A stretch of DNA of 64,000 bases from Pseudobacteriovorax antillogorgiicola (GTDB taxonomy: Bacteria; Bdellovibrionota_B; Oligoflexia; Oligoflexales; CAIYRB01): positions 1-64,000 of the forward strand of contig CAMAXT010000002.1 in the NCBI GenBank assembly GCA_945862295.1, read 5' to 3'. Shown here piece after piece: positions 19,627-28,664 of the stretch. Each line of letters starts with the position of its first letter. The stretch's first letter is position 1. Below the pieces are notes generated by a model. It made no database searches. It saw nothing but the letters and a program-made list of their open reading frames with translations, and was not told the DNA's origin. The translations under genes were made by a program, and so were the position numbers.

Positions 19627-20460
19627 ATGAAAAAACAAATCAAGGCGAAGCGTAAGACCGCGACAAAAAAGGCAGCCATGGCAAAACCAAAAAAAGTTGT
19701 GAAGAAGTCTGCTCCAGCAAAGAAGGCAACAAAAGCCCCTGCGAAAAAAGCTGCAAAACCCGTAGCTAAAAAGCCGGCTCCAAAAGCACCTGCGCCAAAA
19801 CCAAAAACAAAAGTTGTAGCTAAGCCAGTTAAAAAAGCTGAACCAGCTCCAAAAGCACCTGTAAAACCAGTGCAGAAAAAAGATCTTCAGAGCAAAATTG
19901 CAGTCGGTAAAAAACCTGCCGCCGCCGCTCCTGTAGCACCTGCGCCACAATCAAAAAAAGGCGCAACGGCAACACCTGTAAAAACAGCTCCAGCACCAAT
20001 TAAAGTTGAGCCACGTGTAATCGAGACAAACCAACCTGAATTCATAGCTCGTAATCCAAACGAGGAGCTGTTTTCAGCAGACGAACTCGAAATCTTCCGC
20101 ACCATGTTGCAGCAAGAGAAAACAAAAATTCTTCAAAAAGCGAAAAAGGCCGTTGATGAAGGCGATATGCTTCTTGATCGCAACGAGCTTGTTGACGAAG
20201 TTGACCAGGCATCAGCGATGGTTGAACAGAACCTGACGTTCCGACTTTTAGACCGTGACCGTAAGCTTTTGACTGAAATCGAGCATGCATTAGCGAAAAT
20301 TGATTCCGGAGACTATGGATACTGCGAAGGCACAGGCGAAGCGATTCCAAAACGCCGCCTAGAACTTCGCCCTTGGTGCCGTCATAGCGTTAAGTACAAA
20401 GAGAAACTTGAGCGCATGAAAAAGTCTGGCCGTGGTGTAGCTGACGAAGACGAGATTTAA
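19627..20460 (+). CDS. DksA/TraR-family protein with histone-H1-like N-terminal tail
   Basis: 277 residues in two parts. Residues 1 to about 125 are almost only Lys, Ala, Pro, Val and Thr in AKKA/PAKK-type repeats, like eukaryotic H1 tails or bacterial Hc1-like proteins. Residues ~140-277 are a DksA-type domain: a coiled-coil region with DRNELVDEVDQAS at the tip-like position, then a finger region with Cys233-x2-Thr236 and Cys251-x2-Ser254. Two of the four canonical zinc Cys are thus replaced, as in zinc-independent DksA relatives. The likely role is an RNA-polymerase secondary-channel regulator carrying its own DNA- or RNA-binding tail. Single-gene unit with its own promoter and terminator. 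Confidence 0.85.
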   Translation: MKKQIKAKRKTATKKAAMAKPKKVVKKSAPAKKATKAPAKKAAKPVAKKPAPKAPAPKPKTKVVAKPVKKAEPAPKAPVKPVQKKDLQSKIAVGKKPAAAAPVAPAPQSKKGATATPVKTAPAPIKVEPRVIETNQPEFIARNPNEELFSADELEIFRTMLQQEKTKILQKAKKAVDEGDMLLDRNELVDEVDQASAMVEQNLTFRLLDRDRKLLTEIEHALAKIDSGDYGYCEGTGEAIPKRRLELRPWCRHSVKYKEKLERMKKSGRGVADEDEI

Positions 20461-20482
20461 TAACTAAGATTTACAGAATTAA

Positions 20483-20517
20483 AAAGCCCGCTCAAAATTT
20501 TGAACGGGCTTTTTTTA
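20483..20517. terminator. bidirectional terminator
   Basis: The stem AGCCCGCTCAAAA / TTTTGAACGGGCT has one mismatch and is flanked by A5 on the left and T7 on the right. It serves the DksA-like gene and, in the other direction, the convergent lipoprotein gene. Confidence 0.9.
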
Positions 20518-20534
20518 TAAATGAAGATGAAAAT

Positions 20535-21833
20535 CTATTTTGCGGGTGCACCGGTGCAATTTGTCGGCTTCATATTCTTCTCTGGTGGTAATCCCTTTGC
20601 AAGCGAGTCATAGCCTTGGCACATGCTCGCCAATTGTGCCAGTTTAGGATCGTCTGCCGGAAGCGTTGCAGCAAGCTGAGTGTAGGTCTTATCCTTTAGC
20701 ACTGGATTCGAATCCGTTACAGCCGTAATTTTTTCACCGACTACCGTAGCAAATTTCTCCGTCATTTGACCTTTTAGAGCCTGAGTATTTCCTTCAACTC
20801 CGGTCGAACCGAGAGTTGTGGAAACCTTTTTCAATTCTTCAAGTGACTTAGTAATTTGGGCTGTAATTCCTTCTGGAAGACCTGCGATGGCAGCGAAGGC
20901 AAGGCTTACCGCTTCAAGATTTAGAAGAGTCGCTGTGATCATTGTGTTTTCCGATGTATCAAAAACAAGATCTACTGCATTCTTCATTTCACTGACGTTT
21001 GCTACAAACAAAGGAATGTCGGTGCCATAGTCCTTGGTATTGATCGAATTCGAAGCTTGTTGAAAGTTACTTACCCCTGCATTATTCGCGCCGGAATATA
21101 AAATAACTGACTGATATACCAATGCTTCGGTCAAATGCGAGAAAGCCCAAAGAAAGTGAGCCTTCGCCATCTTCTTGCGCTTTACACTTGTCTGGGCACA
21201 CGATGGGTCTGCGTGTCTCGCATCTTCAGGCACCTTCGCCGTGTCGTCAACAAAACGACAAACAGCTAACAACGCTCTGTTCATGTAACTTAGAACGGGG
21301 ACTTTCGCTCTGAGTTCGTCGCTAATCTTTGCAGGGATGATTAATGCATTGTCTGCAGCGAATAAATTCGGTTCGGTGCCTCCGTTTGAATCTTTATCGA
21401 ACGTCTTTTCCGCTAAATTCCCAAAGTCGGTTTCGTTCAAGTTTATTAAGCTTCCAAGCTGGGTCAGAGACCCAGTGGCGTCTGTTGATTTAGAAGCATC
21501 TGGGTCTGTTGGCTCGGCTTCTGCCTCACTTTTTGCTGAATCACCAGAAAGCTGAATAAGTTTCCGCGCCAGCGTAATCGGCTCGATACCACCCCTTGAA
21601 AGCAAGGTATATCCCAGCATGATTGCCGCGTCTTCGTTGTCCGGGTTACGGGCAAGAAGTTTTATCGACAGGTTTTCTGATCGTTGATAGTCCTTAGCAT
21701 CATAGGCGGCGACGGCTTCAGCAAGCATTGAATCGCTGCCTTCGTCGTCTTCTCCCCAAATTTGGTTTACGTTGCTTGCTGATCCGCAAGAATAGAGCAA
21801 AGCTACAGGTAACATCAGCGCCAAAAATTTCAC
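20535..21833 (-). CDS. lipoprotein with TPR-like N-terminal helices
   Basis: 432 residues. A lipoprotein signal with Cys at residue 16 (LLYSC) is followed by TPR-like text (EAVAAYDAKDYQRSENLSIKLLARNPDNEDAAIMLGYTLL). The rest is helical and Ala/Thr-rich without a motif I recognise. It lies 31 nt downstream of the FtsB-like gene on the same strand, so they are probably co-transcribed. Function unknown. Confidence 0.7.
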   Translation of the reverse strand: MKFLALMLPVALLYSCGSASNVNQIWGEDDEGSDSMLAEAVAAYDAKDYQRSENLSIKLLARNPDNEDAAIMLGYTLLSRGGIEPITLARKLIQLSGDSAKSEAEAEPTDPDASKSTDATGSLTQLGSLINLNETDFGNLAEKTFDKDSNGGTEPNLFAADNALIIPAKISDELRAKVPVLSYMNRALLAVCRFVDDTAKVPEDARHADPSCAQTSVKRKKMAKAHFLWAFSHLTEALVYQSVILYSGANNAGVSNFQQASNSINTKDYGTDIPLFVANVSEMKNAVDLVFDTSENTMITATLLNLEAVSLAFAAIAGLPEGITAQITKSLEELKKVSTTLGSTGVEGNTQALKGQMTEKFATVVGEKITAVTDSNPVLKDKTYTQLAATLPADDPKLAQLASMCQGYDSLAKGLPPEKNMKPTNCTGAPAK

Positions 21834-21864
21834 GATTTAACTCCTTATGGGATTGCGCAAAGTA

Positions 21865-22161
21865 TTACTCTGCGAAGAAAATGATATCTTCGTTCTCGTC
21901 CATTACATGATATTTATCTCTTAAAATCTTTTTCGCGTAAGATGGCGAACTTTTTATTTTATTAAGCTCTTCAGCGATGTGCTCATTCTCTTCTTTCAAC
22001 TTATCTACCGCTGATGATAGAACACTTCGACTTTTCTCAAGTTCGAGAAAATCCTTCACACCACTTGGACCTCTAAAGATTCCAATATTCATTACGATGA
22101 ACGTAAAACCAACGAGCGCTACAAAAAGCGAACGTGCAGATTTTGGATTCACGTCCAACAA
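21865..22161 (-). CDS. FtsB/DivIC-like septum formation protein
   Basis: 98 residues with the family architecture: a short cytoplasmic N-terminus, one membrane helix (about 11-30), a coiled coil (about 42-70) and a C-terminal motif SYAKKILRDKYHVMDENEDIIFF, corresponding to the FtsB xxARExLGMxxxGE region. It is expected to bridge FtsL and FtsQ in the divisome. It is encoded upstream of the lipoprotein gene. Confidence 0.75.
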   Translation of the reverse strand: MLDVNPKSARSLFVALVGFTFIVMNIGIFRGPSGVKDFLELEKSRSVLSSAVDKLKEENEHIAEELNKIKSSPSYAKKILRDKYHVMDENEDIIFFAE

Positions 22162-22502
22162 AAATACCTCTTTAAAAATACGGCAAGTGATTCCTTCATT
22201 ATATCACGCCACCACTAGAGACCGAGAATTGTTGCCTCCGGGTTCAGTCGTTCTTCAATACGATTGAAAATTAACAAAAAAACGCCGGCTTTTACTGGAT
22301 GCACCAAAGTGAGTGTTTTTGACTCAATTGTTTCCTTTTGGACACGTTCGGAGCGCCGTAAACCTGTGTGGTATCAGGCACATAAAGCAAACAAGACAAA
22401 CAGTTCTTCGCTCTAACACCCGAGAATAATAGAGAACTTCGGAGAGAAAATAGGCTGGCACGAAGTTAGCTATAGGTAGGTATCACTTTGGAGGATACTG
22501 GG
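22162..22502. other. intergenic region between divergent genes
   Basis: 341 bases between the divergent FtsB-like and outer-membrane-protein genes. It presumably carries both promoters. I see no gene, repeat or convincing hairpin here. Confidence 0.4.
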
Positions 22503-23198
22503 ATGGGATGCAAAGCAACACGAATCAATATTATACTAGTTCTCTTACTCGCTTTTTTCTACGCGCTGGTTTTCAGCAGCAAAGTATCCGCGCAAACTAT
22601 GAACGTTAACGCTTATCCAAAGCGTTCAGTAAGCTTTGAATTAAAACCCATCTCACTCCTTGCAAACATCATCCCTGGCTCAAGAGGTTTCGCCGGAGAA
22701 TTCGAAGCATCCATGGGACGCAATATATCAGTCGTTGCTGGCCTCTCACACTCCCGTTTCACAACCCCCGAATCTTCCGTTGCCGAACAACGCGCAGAGG
22801 ACAACACCAAAGAAATTGAAAAAGAAGTCACATCCAACGAAGTCAGCCTTGGCGGTCGTTACTATAGCAACATGACCGGACACAGCTGGTTCACCGGCTT
22901 TCGCCTTGGTGGCGGGACAAAAAGTTCTCTTTGGAACTACGACTCTCGTTATTACAACGATACCCAGATGACCTATCTGTCAGCTTTTGACACTGGTTTT
23001 CGCTGGCTATGGGAAAGCGGCATGCACCTTAGACTCGGTGGCGGCCTAGAATTTCGCCGCACCATTGCTCGCAACGTTAATGGACTTTCTAATAGCCAAC
23101 AACCCGACGAAGTTTCGCAATCTATTGAGAGAAACAACAATACAGACGGTATCCGTTTCAATCCGTATTTTGACTTTGGTATTGGAGTAACAATCTAA
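22503..23198 (+). CDS. outer-membrane beta-barrel protein
   Basis: 231 residues with a signal peptide cleaved after VSAQ (about residue 31). Alternating amphipathic strands and aromatic girdle residues (SWFTGFRLGGGTKSS, FRWLWESGMHLRLGGGLEFR) follow, and the terminal strand YFDFGIGVTI suits BAM recognition. The ATG at 22503 is preceded by GGAGG with 8 nt spacing. Small OmpA/OmpW-type barrel; ligand unknown. Confidence 0.75.
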   Translation: MGCKATRINIILVLLLAFFYALVFSSKVSAQTMNVNAYPKRSVSFELKPISLLANIIPGSRGFAGEFEASMGRNISVVAGLSHSRFTTPESSVAEQRAEDNTKEIEKEVTSNEVSLGGRYYSNMTGHSWFTGFRLGGGTKSSLWNYDSRYYNDTQMTYLSAFDTGFRWLWESGMHLRLGGGLEFRRTIARNVNGLSNSQQPDEVSQSIERNNNTDGIRFNPYFDFGIGVTI

Positions 23199-23258
23199 AC
23201 AGACTAAATGTTATTTTAGATTGTCATCCGATAAAGGCCGTGTCGCCTCGTTTCCAGA

Positions 23259-25424
23259 TTATCTCTGCAAATGATGCGCACTAACCTTCCGCACCCCAAA
23301 ATCACTAAAGTCGACAACAACCTTCACCTGACCATACTCCTGCATAATCTGACGAATAAGTCCCTTGCCAAAAGTCGGATGTCTTACAGTCTGTCCTAAC
23401 GAAATATCTGGCTGTTCATATTCGTAACTGACGCCAGAATCAAAATAATCGGCGGTCTCAGCTTTACGCATCTGCATATAATTCTGCTCAGCGCCTGATA
23501 TCGGATTGAAATACTCAGACGGTATTTCTGAGAGAAATCTGGAAGGTTTATTAGCGCCCCATTGATTGAAGGTACGACGTCGGTAAGCACCTAGTAGCGA
23601 CAGCTGCTTCATCGCGCGCGTCATGCCGACGTAAAAAAGTCGACGCTCTTCTTCGATACTTTCGTTGTCATCGAGGCTATTTTTATGGGGAAGAAGGCCT
23701 TCTTCCATACCAATGATGTAAACGCGTGAGAACTCAAGGCCCTTAGCCATATGCATCGTCATCAAGGTGACGCCAGATTTATTGTCACCTTCACTGCTAC
23801 TAAGGGTAACAGACTGCAACCACTCAGCGACTCCCGAACCAGAAAACTCTGCGGCGAAATCCGCCAAAGCAGAACCTAGCTCGTGGATGTTTTCGATCTT
23901 ATCGCTAGCTTCTTCCCGGTGTTTCTTCTCAACATAGGAAAGATAAGCGGTTGTCTCCAAAAGAATCTCTAGGACTTCATCTACAGGACTATCCTTCGTC
24001 TCTGCTCGCAATTTGTTGATCAGATTTACAAAGACCTTGAGCTTTGATCCAAGCTTTGGATAGTCATTAGCGACGAACTGCTCAATCGTCTTATAGATTG
24101 AAATACCACGACGCCCAGCTTCTGCTTCTAAAGTATCTAGGGCTTTTTTACCAATCCCTCGTGTCGGGACATTGAGGACGCGTTTAACGCTGACGTCATC
24201 GTTTGGGTTCACAAGTATACGCAAGTAAGCCATTAGATCTTTGACTTCTGCTCGGTCATAGAATCTTACTGTTCCGTAAATTTGGTACGGAATGTTTTCT
24301 CGTCGGAGAGCATCTTCCATCTGCCTAGATTGGCTATTGGTACGGTAAAAAATCGCTACATCGTCGTAAGCAAAAGTTTTTTTCTCTGACTTGATACTAT
24401 CCACTACCCACCAAGATTCCATCTCATGATCTGTTTCCAGGCGGTAGCTTATAAGTTCGCCGGTCGGGTTCTGCGTAAACAGTTTCTTTTTAACGCGGCG
24501 TTTATTGTTAGACACCATCGCCGATGCGGCGTTGACGATGTTTGAGGTACAGCGGTAGTTCTGTTCCATCGTGATTTTTACAGCGTCTGGATACATTTTA
24601 TCAAAGTCAATGATGTTGGCAGGGACCGCGCCACGCCAAGAGTAGATCGACTGGTCATCATCACCGACTACAAAAAGATTTCGATGTTTTTCCGCAAGCC
24701 GAGCAATTAATTCAAACTGCGTCCTGTTTGTATCTTGATACTCGTCTACTAGGATGTATCTGTACCGACCCTGCAATACGCCCCGAACGAGATCATTTCT
24801 TCGCAAAAGAAGAAGAACGTTCATTAGTAGGTCGGAAAAATCCATGGCGTTGCACGCTGCAAGATATTCCTGATACTTGCGGTAAACTGCCACGCACTCC
24901 ATTGGCATGAGGTCGTTCTCTTTCGAGAGACGCTCATCATGGGGGAAAAGCGACAAAGTCTTCGCTTTGTTGATTGCTGCGCGGAAATCTTGCGGAGTCG
25001 TCTCTTCGTCAAGTTTGACGTTTAACTCCGCGATAACTGATTTGATCGCAGTCAGCTGATCTTTATCATCATAAATCGTAAAATCTGATGTGTAACCAAG
25101 CTCAGGAGCAAATTCACGCAGCCAACGGGCACACGCTGAGTGAAAGGTTGAAATTAGGACCTTACCACCGAATGGCGAAAGAGCCGCGACACGCGCACGC
25201 ATCTCACCGGCGGCTTTATTGGTGAAGGTTACCGCTAAAATTTCCCAAGGATGCACACCCTGCTCAATAAGCCAGGCGATCCGGTTGGTAATAATGCGAG
25301 TCTTACCACTACCAGCGCCGGCAAACACGACAAGAGGACCATCCTTATGAAGGACGGCTTTCATCTGGACCTCGTTAAGTCCACTGAGAATCTTGTTCGT
25401 TCGATCTGAGCTAGTTTCTGACAA
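23259..25424 (-). CDS. pcrA: UvrD/PcrA-type DNA helicase
   Basis: 721 residues of SF1A helicase. Q motif LNEVQMKAV, Walker A FAGAGSGKTR, motif II VDEYQDTN, motif III GDDDQSIYSWRGA, motif IV EQNYRC, and motifs V-VI MTMHMAKGLEF and YVGMTRA are all present. The C-terminal Tudor-like end VRHPTFGKGLI ... VDFSDFGVRKV contacts RNA polymerase in homologues. It acts in nucleotide excision repair and replication-transcription conflict. Third gene of glmU-glmS-pcrA, 9 nt after glmS. Confidence 0.95.
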   Translation of the reverse strand: MSETSSDRTNKILSGLNEVQMKAVLHKDGPLVVFAGAGSGKTRIITNRIAWLIEQGVHPWEILAVTFTNKAAGEMRARVAALSPFGGKVLISTFHSACARWLREFAPELGYTSDFTIYDDKDQLTAIKSVIAELNVKLDEETTPQDFRAAINKAKTLSLFPHDERLSKENDLMPMECVAVYRKYQEYLAACNAMDFSDLLMNVLLLLRRNDLVRGVLQGRYRYILVDEYQDTNRTQFELIARLAEKHRNLFVVGDDDQSIYSWRGAVPANIIDFDKMYPDAVKITMEQNYRCTSNIVNAASAMVSNNKRRVKKKLFTQNPTGELISYRLETDHEMESWWVVDSIKSEKKTFAYDDVAIFYRTNSQSRQMEDALRRENIPYQIYGTVRFYDRAEVKDLMAYLRILVNPNDDVSVKRVLNVPTRGIGKKALDTLEAEAGRRGISIYKTIEQFVANDYPKLGSKLKVFVNLINKLRAETKDSPVDEVLEILLETTAYLSYVEKKHREEASDKIENIHELGSALADFAAEFSGSGVAEWLQSVTLSSSEGDNKSGVTLMTMHMAKGLEFSRVYIIGMEEGLLPHKNSLDDNESIEEERRLFYVGMTRAMKQLSLLGAYRRRTFNQWGANKPSRFLSEIPSEYFNPISGAEQNYMQMRKAETADYFDSGVSYEYEQPDISLGQTVRHPTFGKGLIRQIMQEYGQVKVVVDFSDFGVRKVSAHHLQR

Positions 25425-25433
25425 TGTTTTTCC

Positions 25434-27266
25434 TTACTCGACTGTCACGGACTTAGCTAAATTACGTGGCTGATCGACATCTGTTCCACGCATAACAGCA
25501 ATGTAATAGGACAGAAGCTGAAGAGGAACGACTGAGATGATGGCTTGCAATGCCGGGTTCGCAATCTCAGGAAACACAAGGTAGTCGTGACCTATAACCT
25601 TAAGTGCTTCGTCATCTGCAGCACCAACCGCAATAACGCGGCCTTGTCTGGCTTTGACTTCCTCAATATTTGACACCATTTTTTCGTATTGATTATCCCG
25701 CGGACACAGAGCTACTACCGGCATATGCCGATCGATCAAGGCGATTGGACCGTGTTTAAGTTCGCCGCCAGCGTAACCTTCGGCGTGAATATACGAGATT
25801 TCTTTTAGTTTTAACGCACCTTCTAAAGCGATTGGGAAACTAGTCCCACGACCCATATAAATAAAATTAGTTGATTCGTAATACTTCGCGCACACCTTCT
25901 CGACATCTGCTTTTGAATCAACAGCATGCTCTACAAGTGCCGGTAAGTTTCTCAAGTCATTAAGAGCTCGCTTCAATTCATCGCTACTAACTCTATTGCG
26001 ACGAACACCCATAGCAAGACCGACCAGGTAATGTGCTAAAAGCATGCCTGTGAAAGCCTTGGTTGATGCCACGCCGATTTCAGGACCAGCTTCCATATAC
26101 AAAGTCGCGTGGCTCGCTCTTGGGATCGAAGACATTTGTACGTTACAAATACTAAATATCTGCGCGCCAGCATCTTTCGCATGCTTCACGCAAGCTAGTG
26201 TGTCGGCTGTTTCGCCTGACTGAGAAACAGCAATCACAAGAGAGTCTCTATTCAGCCAAGGTGAGCGGTAACGAAATTCGCTAGCTAACTCAACATTTAC
26301 GGGAATACCTGCCGCTGGTTCAATCATGTATTTTGCGGCTACAGCAGAGTAGTAAGCGGTACCACAGGCGACCATATGGATGTTGTTTATGCGTTTGAGG
26401 TCTAATTTATCTAGTCCCATGTCAGCGATATTCAGCGTGCCTGCATCTGCATTGACAAAGCGCTTGATCATGGAAGACATCACACGCGGCTGCTCGTGGA
26501 TTTCCTTCAACATATAATGCCGGAAACCTTGCTTTTCAGTACTCGCACTTGAGATATTCACTTCGGTGAACTGAAGGGGCAGAGACTCGCCGGCAAAATT
26601 CCAGATCTCGATCTCGTTCGGAGTGATTCGAGCGATTTCTTTATCATTTAAGAAGCAAAATTTAGACGTATGACCGACCAATGCCATAGCATCAGAAGCA
26701 AAGAAGTTTTCACCTTGCCCGCGGCCGATAACAAGTGGAGAGCCGTACTTTACAACGAACAACTCATCTGGATGATCGGCTAAGAGGATACCCAAAGAGA
26801 ACGCGCCTTTGAGAACTTTTACCAAAGCAAAAATTGTCTTCGATGGGTCCTTATGTTGCTTGTAAAGCTTGATGAACATCTGCAACGCAACTTCAGTATC
26901 TGTCTGAGAAACAAACTTGACGCCTTCTTTCTGAAGCTGGGATTTCAACTCGAGATAGTTCTCAATAATGCCGTTATGAACCAAAGCAACCGAGCCATCG
27001 ACGTGCGGATGGGCGTTGATTGTGTCCGGTATACCGTGCGTTGCCCAACGGGTATGGCCAATACCACGGCTCGCGTCCTGAGGAAGCTTGCTCAAGCTTG
27101 CTTCAAGTTTAGCGAGCTTACCTTCGGACTTAACCATTGAGATTTCATTATTTTTGAGCACCGCAATGCCAGCGGAATCATAGCCACGGTATTCAAGGCG
27201 CTGAAGCCCTTTGTAGATGATGTCTATGCAACTACGGTTTCCAATGTAACCAACGATTCCGCACAT
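25434..27266 (-). CDS. glmS: glucosamine-6-phosphate synthase (isomerizing)
   Basis: 610 residues, full length. Cys2 of MCGIVGYIG is the glutaminase nucleophile. Two SIS domains follow (SQSGETADT and the MGRGTSFPIALEGALKLKEISY region), and the C-terminus DQPRNLAKSVTVE is the conserved lid. It makes GlcN-6-P from fructose-6-P and glutamine. It lies 15 nt downstream of glmU. No glmS ribozyme is expected or seen because the gene is internal to an operon. Confidence 0.97.
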   Translation of the reverse strand: MCGIVGYIGNRSCIDIIYKGLQRLEYRGYDSAGIAVLKNNEISMVKSEGKLAKLEASLSKLPQDASRGIGHTRWATHGIPDTINAHPHVDGSVALVHNGIIENYLELKSQLQKEGVKFVSQTDTEVALQMFIKLYKQHKDPSKTIFALVKVLKGAFSLGILLADHPDELFVVKYGSPLVIGRGQGENFFASDAMALVGHTSKFCFLNDKEIARITPNEIEIWNFAGESLPLQFTEVNISSASTEKQGFRHYMLKEIHEQPRVMSSMIKRFVNADAGTLNIADMGLDKLDLKRINNIHMVACGTAYYSAVAAKYMIEPAAGIPVNVELASEFRYRSPWLNRDSLVIAVSQSGETADTLACVKHAKDAGAQIFSICNVQMSSIPRASHATLYMEAGPEIGVASTKAFTGMLLAHYLVGLAMGVRRNRVSSDELKRALNDLRNLPALVEHAVDSKADVEKVCAKYYESTNFIYMGRGTSFPIALEGALKLKEISYIHAEGYAGGELKHGPIALIDRHMPVVALCPRDNQYEKMVSNIEEVKARQGRVIAVGAADDEALKVIGHDYLVFPEIANPALQAIISVVPLQLLSYYIAVMRGTDVDQPRNLAKSVTVE

Positions 27267-27281
27267 TCTAAAACTCCGAAA

Positions 27282-28346
27282 TTAGCTTAGTCCAACGATG
27301 CTGCCTGGATAGATTTTCTCACCACGTTTAATGGTTTTATTTACAATATGACTATGGCCACCGATTTCGACGCCGTCTTCAATGACAGCGTCAATCAAAG
27401 TAACATGGGGGCCAATTTTGCAACCGGCTCCGATAATGGTCTTCCCTTTGGCGGTCAATCCTGGACTCACAAATGTATCACTACCAATCTTCACATCGGC
27501 ATCGAGTAGAGTCGTTTCTGGTAGATGAAAACTTACACCCGACACCATGTGCGAGCGTATCATCCGGCTATTGATTAAGGTCTCGATAGAGGACAACTGC
27601 TCTCTATCATTGACTCCTTGAAACACTTTGTAATTTTTCGAAACTAGGGTCCAACAAGTTAGGCCTTTATCTCGAGCTTTTTCCACGCAATCAGTTAAAT
27701 AGTATTCTTTTTGCGAGTTGTTTGTCGTGAGTTCCCCAAGCAGTTCAAAAAGCACTTTCGTCTTAAAGAAGAGAATTCCGGTATTGCAGGCCGTGATTTT
27801 TTTAGTCTTTTCGTCTGCGTCTTTTTCTTCAACAATCTTGAGCAAAGATTCGCCGGTAGTCACCAAACGGCCGTAACCTTTTGGATCTGGAACATCCATA
27901 CCAAGAACTGCGACATCTGCATTCTTATCGAAACAAAACTGCAAAAACTTCTGATACTCTTCCGGCTCAGGAGCTGGCACATCTCCGGCACAGATCAAAA
28001 CGTACTCGTTGCTGAGTACCTTGCCGTGCTGATGACTTCCAGCGGCATAAGAAGGTATTTTCACGTCAGAAAAAGACCAGGCCGCAGACGCAGCAGCATC
28101 GCCAGTGCCAAGTCGGTTTTTTTGAATGGCGACACTCAATCCAGAATTAGCAGCGAGGATCTCTTTGAATGGCTGTGTTTCATCGCTAACAATCAAACAA
28201 CTTTCGTTCACACCAGCTTTGGCAAGTCCACGCAAGACCCATTCGAGAACAGGAATACCGCATGCGCTCAGCAAAACTTTTGGCGTTTTGCTTTTCATAC
28301 GTGTGCCTTTGCCGGCCGCAAGAATGATTGCTGCAGTATTTTTCAT
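27282..28346 (-). CDS. glmU: GlmU-like uridyltransferase with truncated hexapeptide domain
   Basis: 354 residues against about 456 for bifunctional GlmU. The pyrophosphorylase domain is complete, with LAAGKGTRMKSKTPKVL (residues 9-25), Gln/Asn-type uridine contacts and the GDVPAP metal motif. The left-handed beta-helix begins near residue 265 (LLDADVKIGSDTFVSPG) but stops after only a few coils. The acetyltransferase active-site residues (His363, Tyr366, Asn386 and Lys392 in E. coli) have no counterpart. It likely makes UDP-GlcNAc from GlcNAc-1-P only. First gene of glmU-glmS-pcrA. Confidence 0.9.
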   Translation of the reverse strand: MKNTAAIILAAGKGTRMKSKTPKVLLSACGIPVLEWVLRGLAKAGVNESCLIVSDETQPFKEILAANSGLSVAIQKNRLGTGDAAASAAWSFSDVKIPSYAAGSHQHGKVLSNEYVLICAGDVPAPEPEEYQKFLQFCFDKNADVAVLGMDVPDPKGYGRLVTTGESLLKIVEEKDADEKTKKITACNTGILFFKTKVLFELLGELTTNNSQKEYYLTDCVEKARDKGLTCWTLVSKNYKVFQGVNDREQLSSIETLINSRMIRSHMVSGVSFHLPETTLLDADVKIGSDTFVSPGLTAKGKTIIGAGCKIGPHVTLIDAVIEDGVEIGGHSHIVNKTIKRGEKIYPGSIVGLS

Positions 28347-28664
28347 AAACTGTTTCCAAGAATTTATCGGAATTTTTAGCTACGTTTACGTAGGATTAGA
28401 CAAATTACCTTATTTTTAGAGGGCAGGAACTTGAAATCTCTACCAAGCCAGCCACACCGCCTATGCTACTGATACTAAAGATCTATTTATCAATCCGAGC
28501 AAACTTCCTTCCCAAAGGGAAAAACTTAACTGTTTGTACTTTAACATGTTGAAAATACAACAATATTTGAGGATTCGCCTCTTCCGCGGCTAGAGTTTCC
28601 TTTACGTTTACGGGTCGGCGAGCGTAAATTGTTAATCTTGAATCTCAATACGTGGAGTCTACCG
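28347..28664. other. intergenic region between divergent glmU and HEAT-repeat gene
   Basis: 318 bases. It must contain the promoter of the glmU-glmS-pcrA operon and that of the plus-strand gene. No gene, terminator or strong repeat is seen. Confidence 0.4.

Noticed and set aside
19600..19950. 116-codon minus-strand ORF rich in Phe, Trp and Cys
   Set aside because: It is the antisense of the Lys/Ala/Pro-rich tail of the DksA-like gene; its odd composition follows from that.
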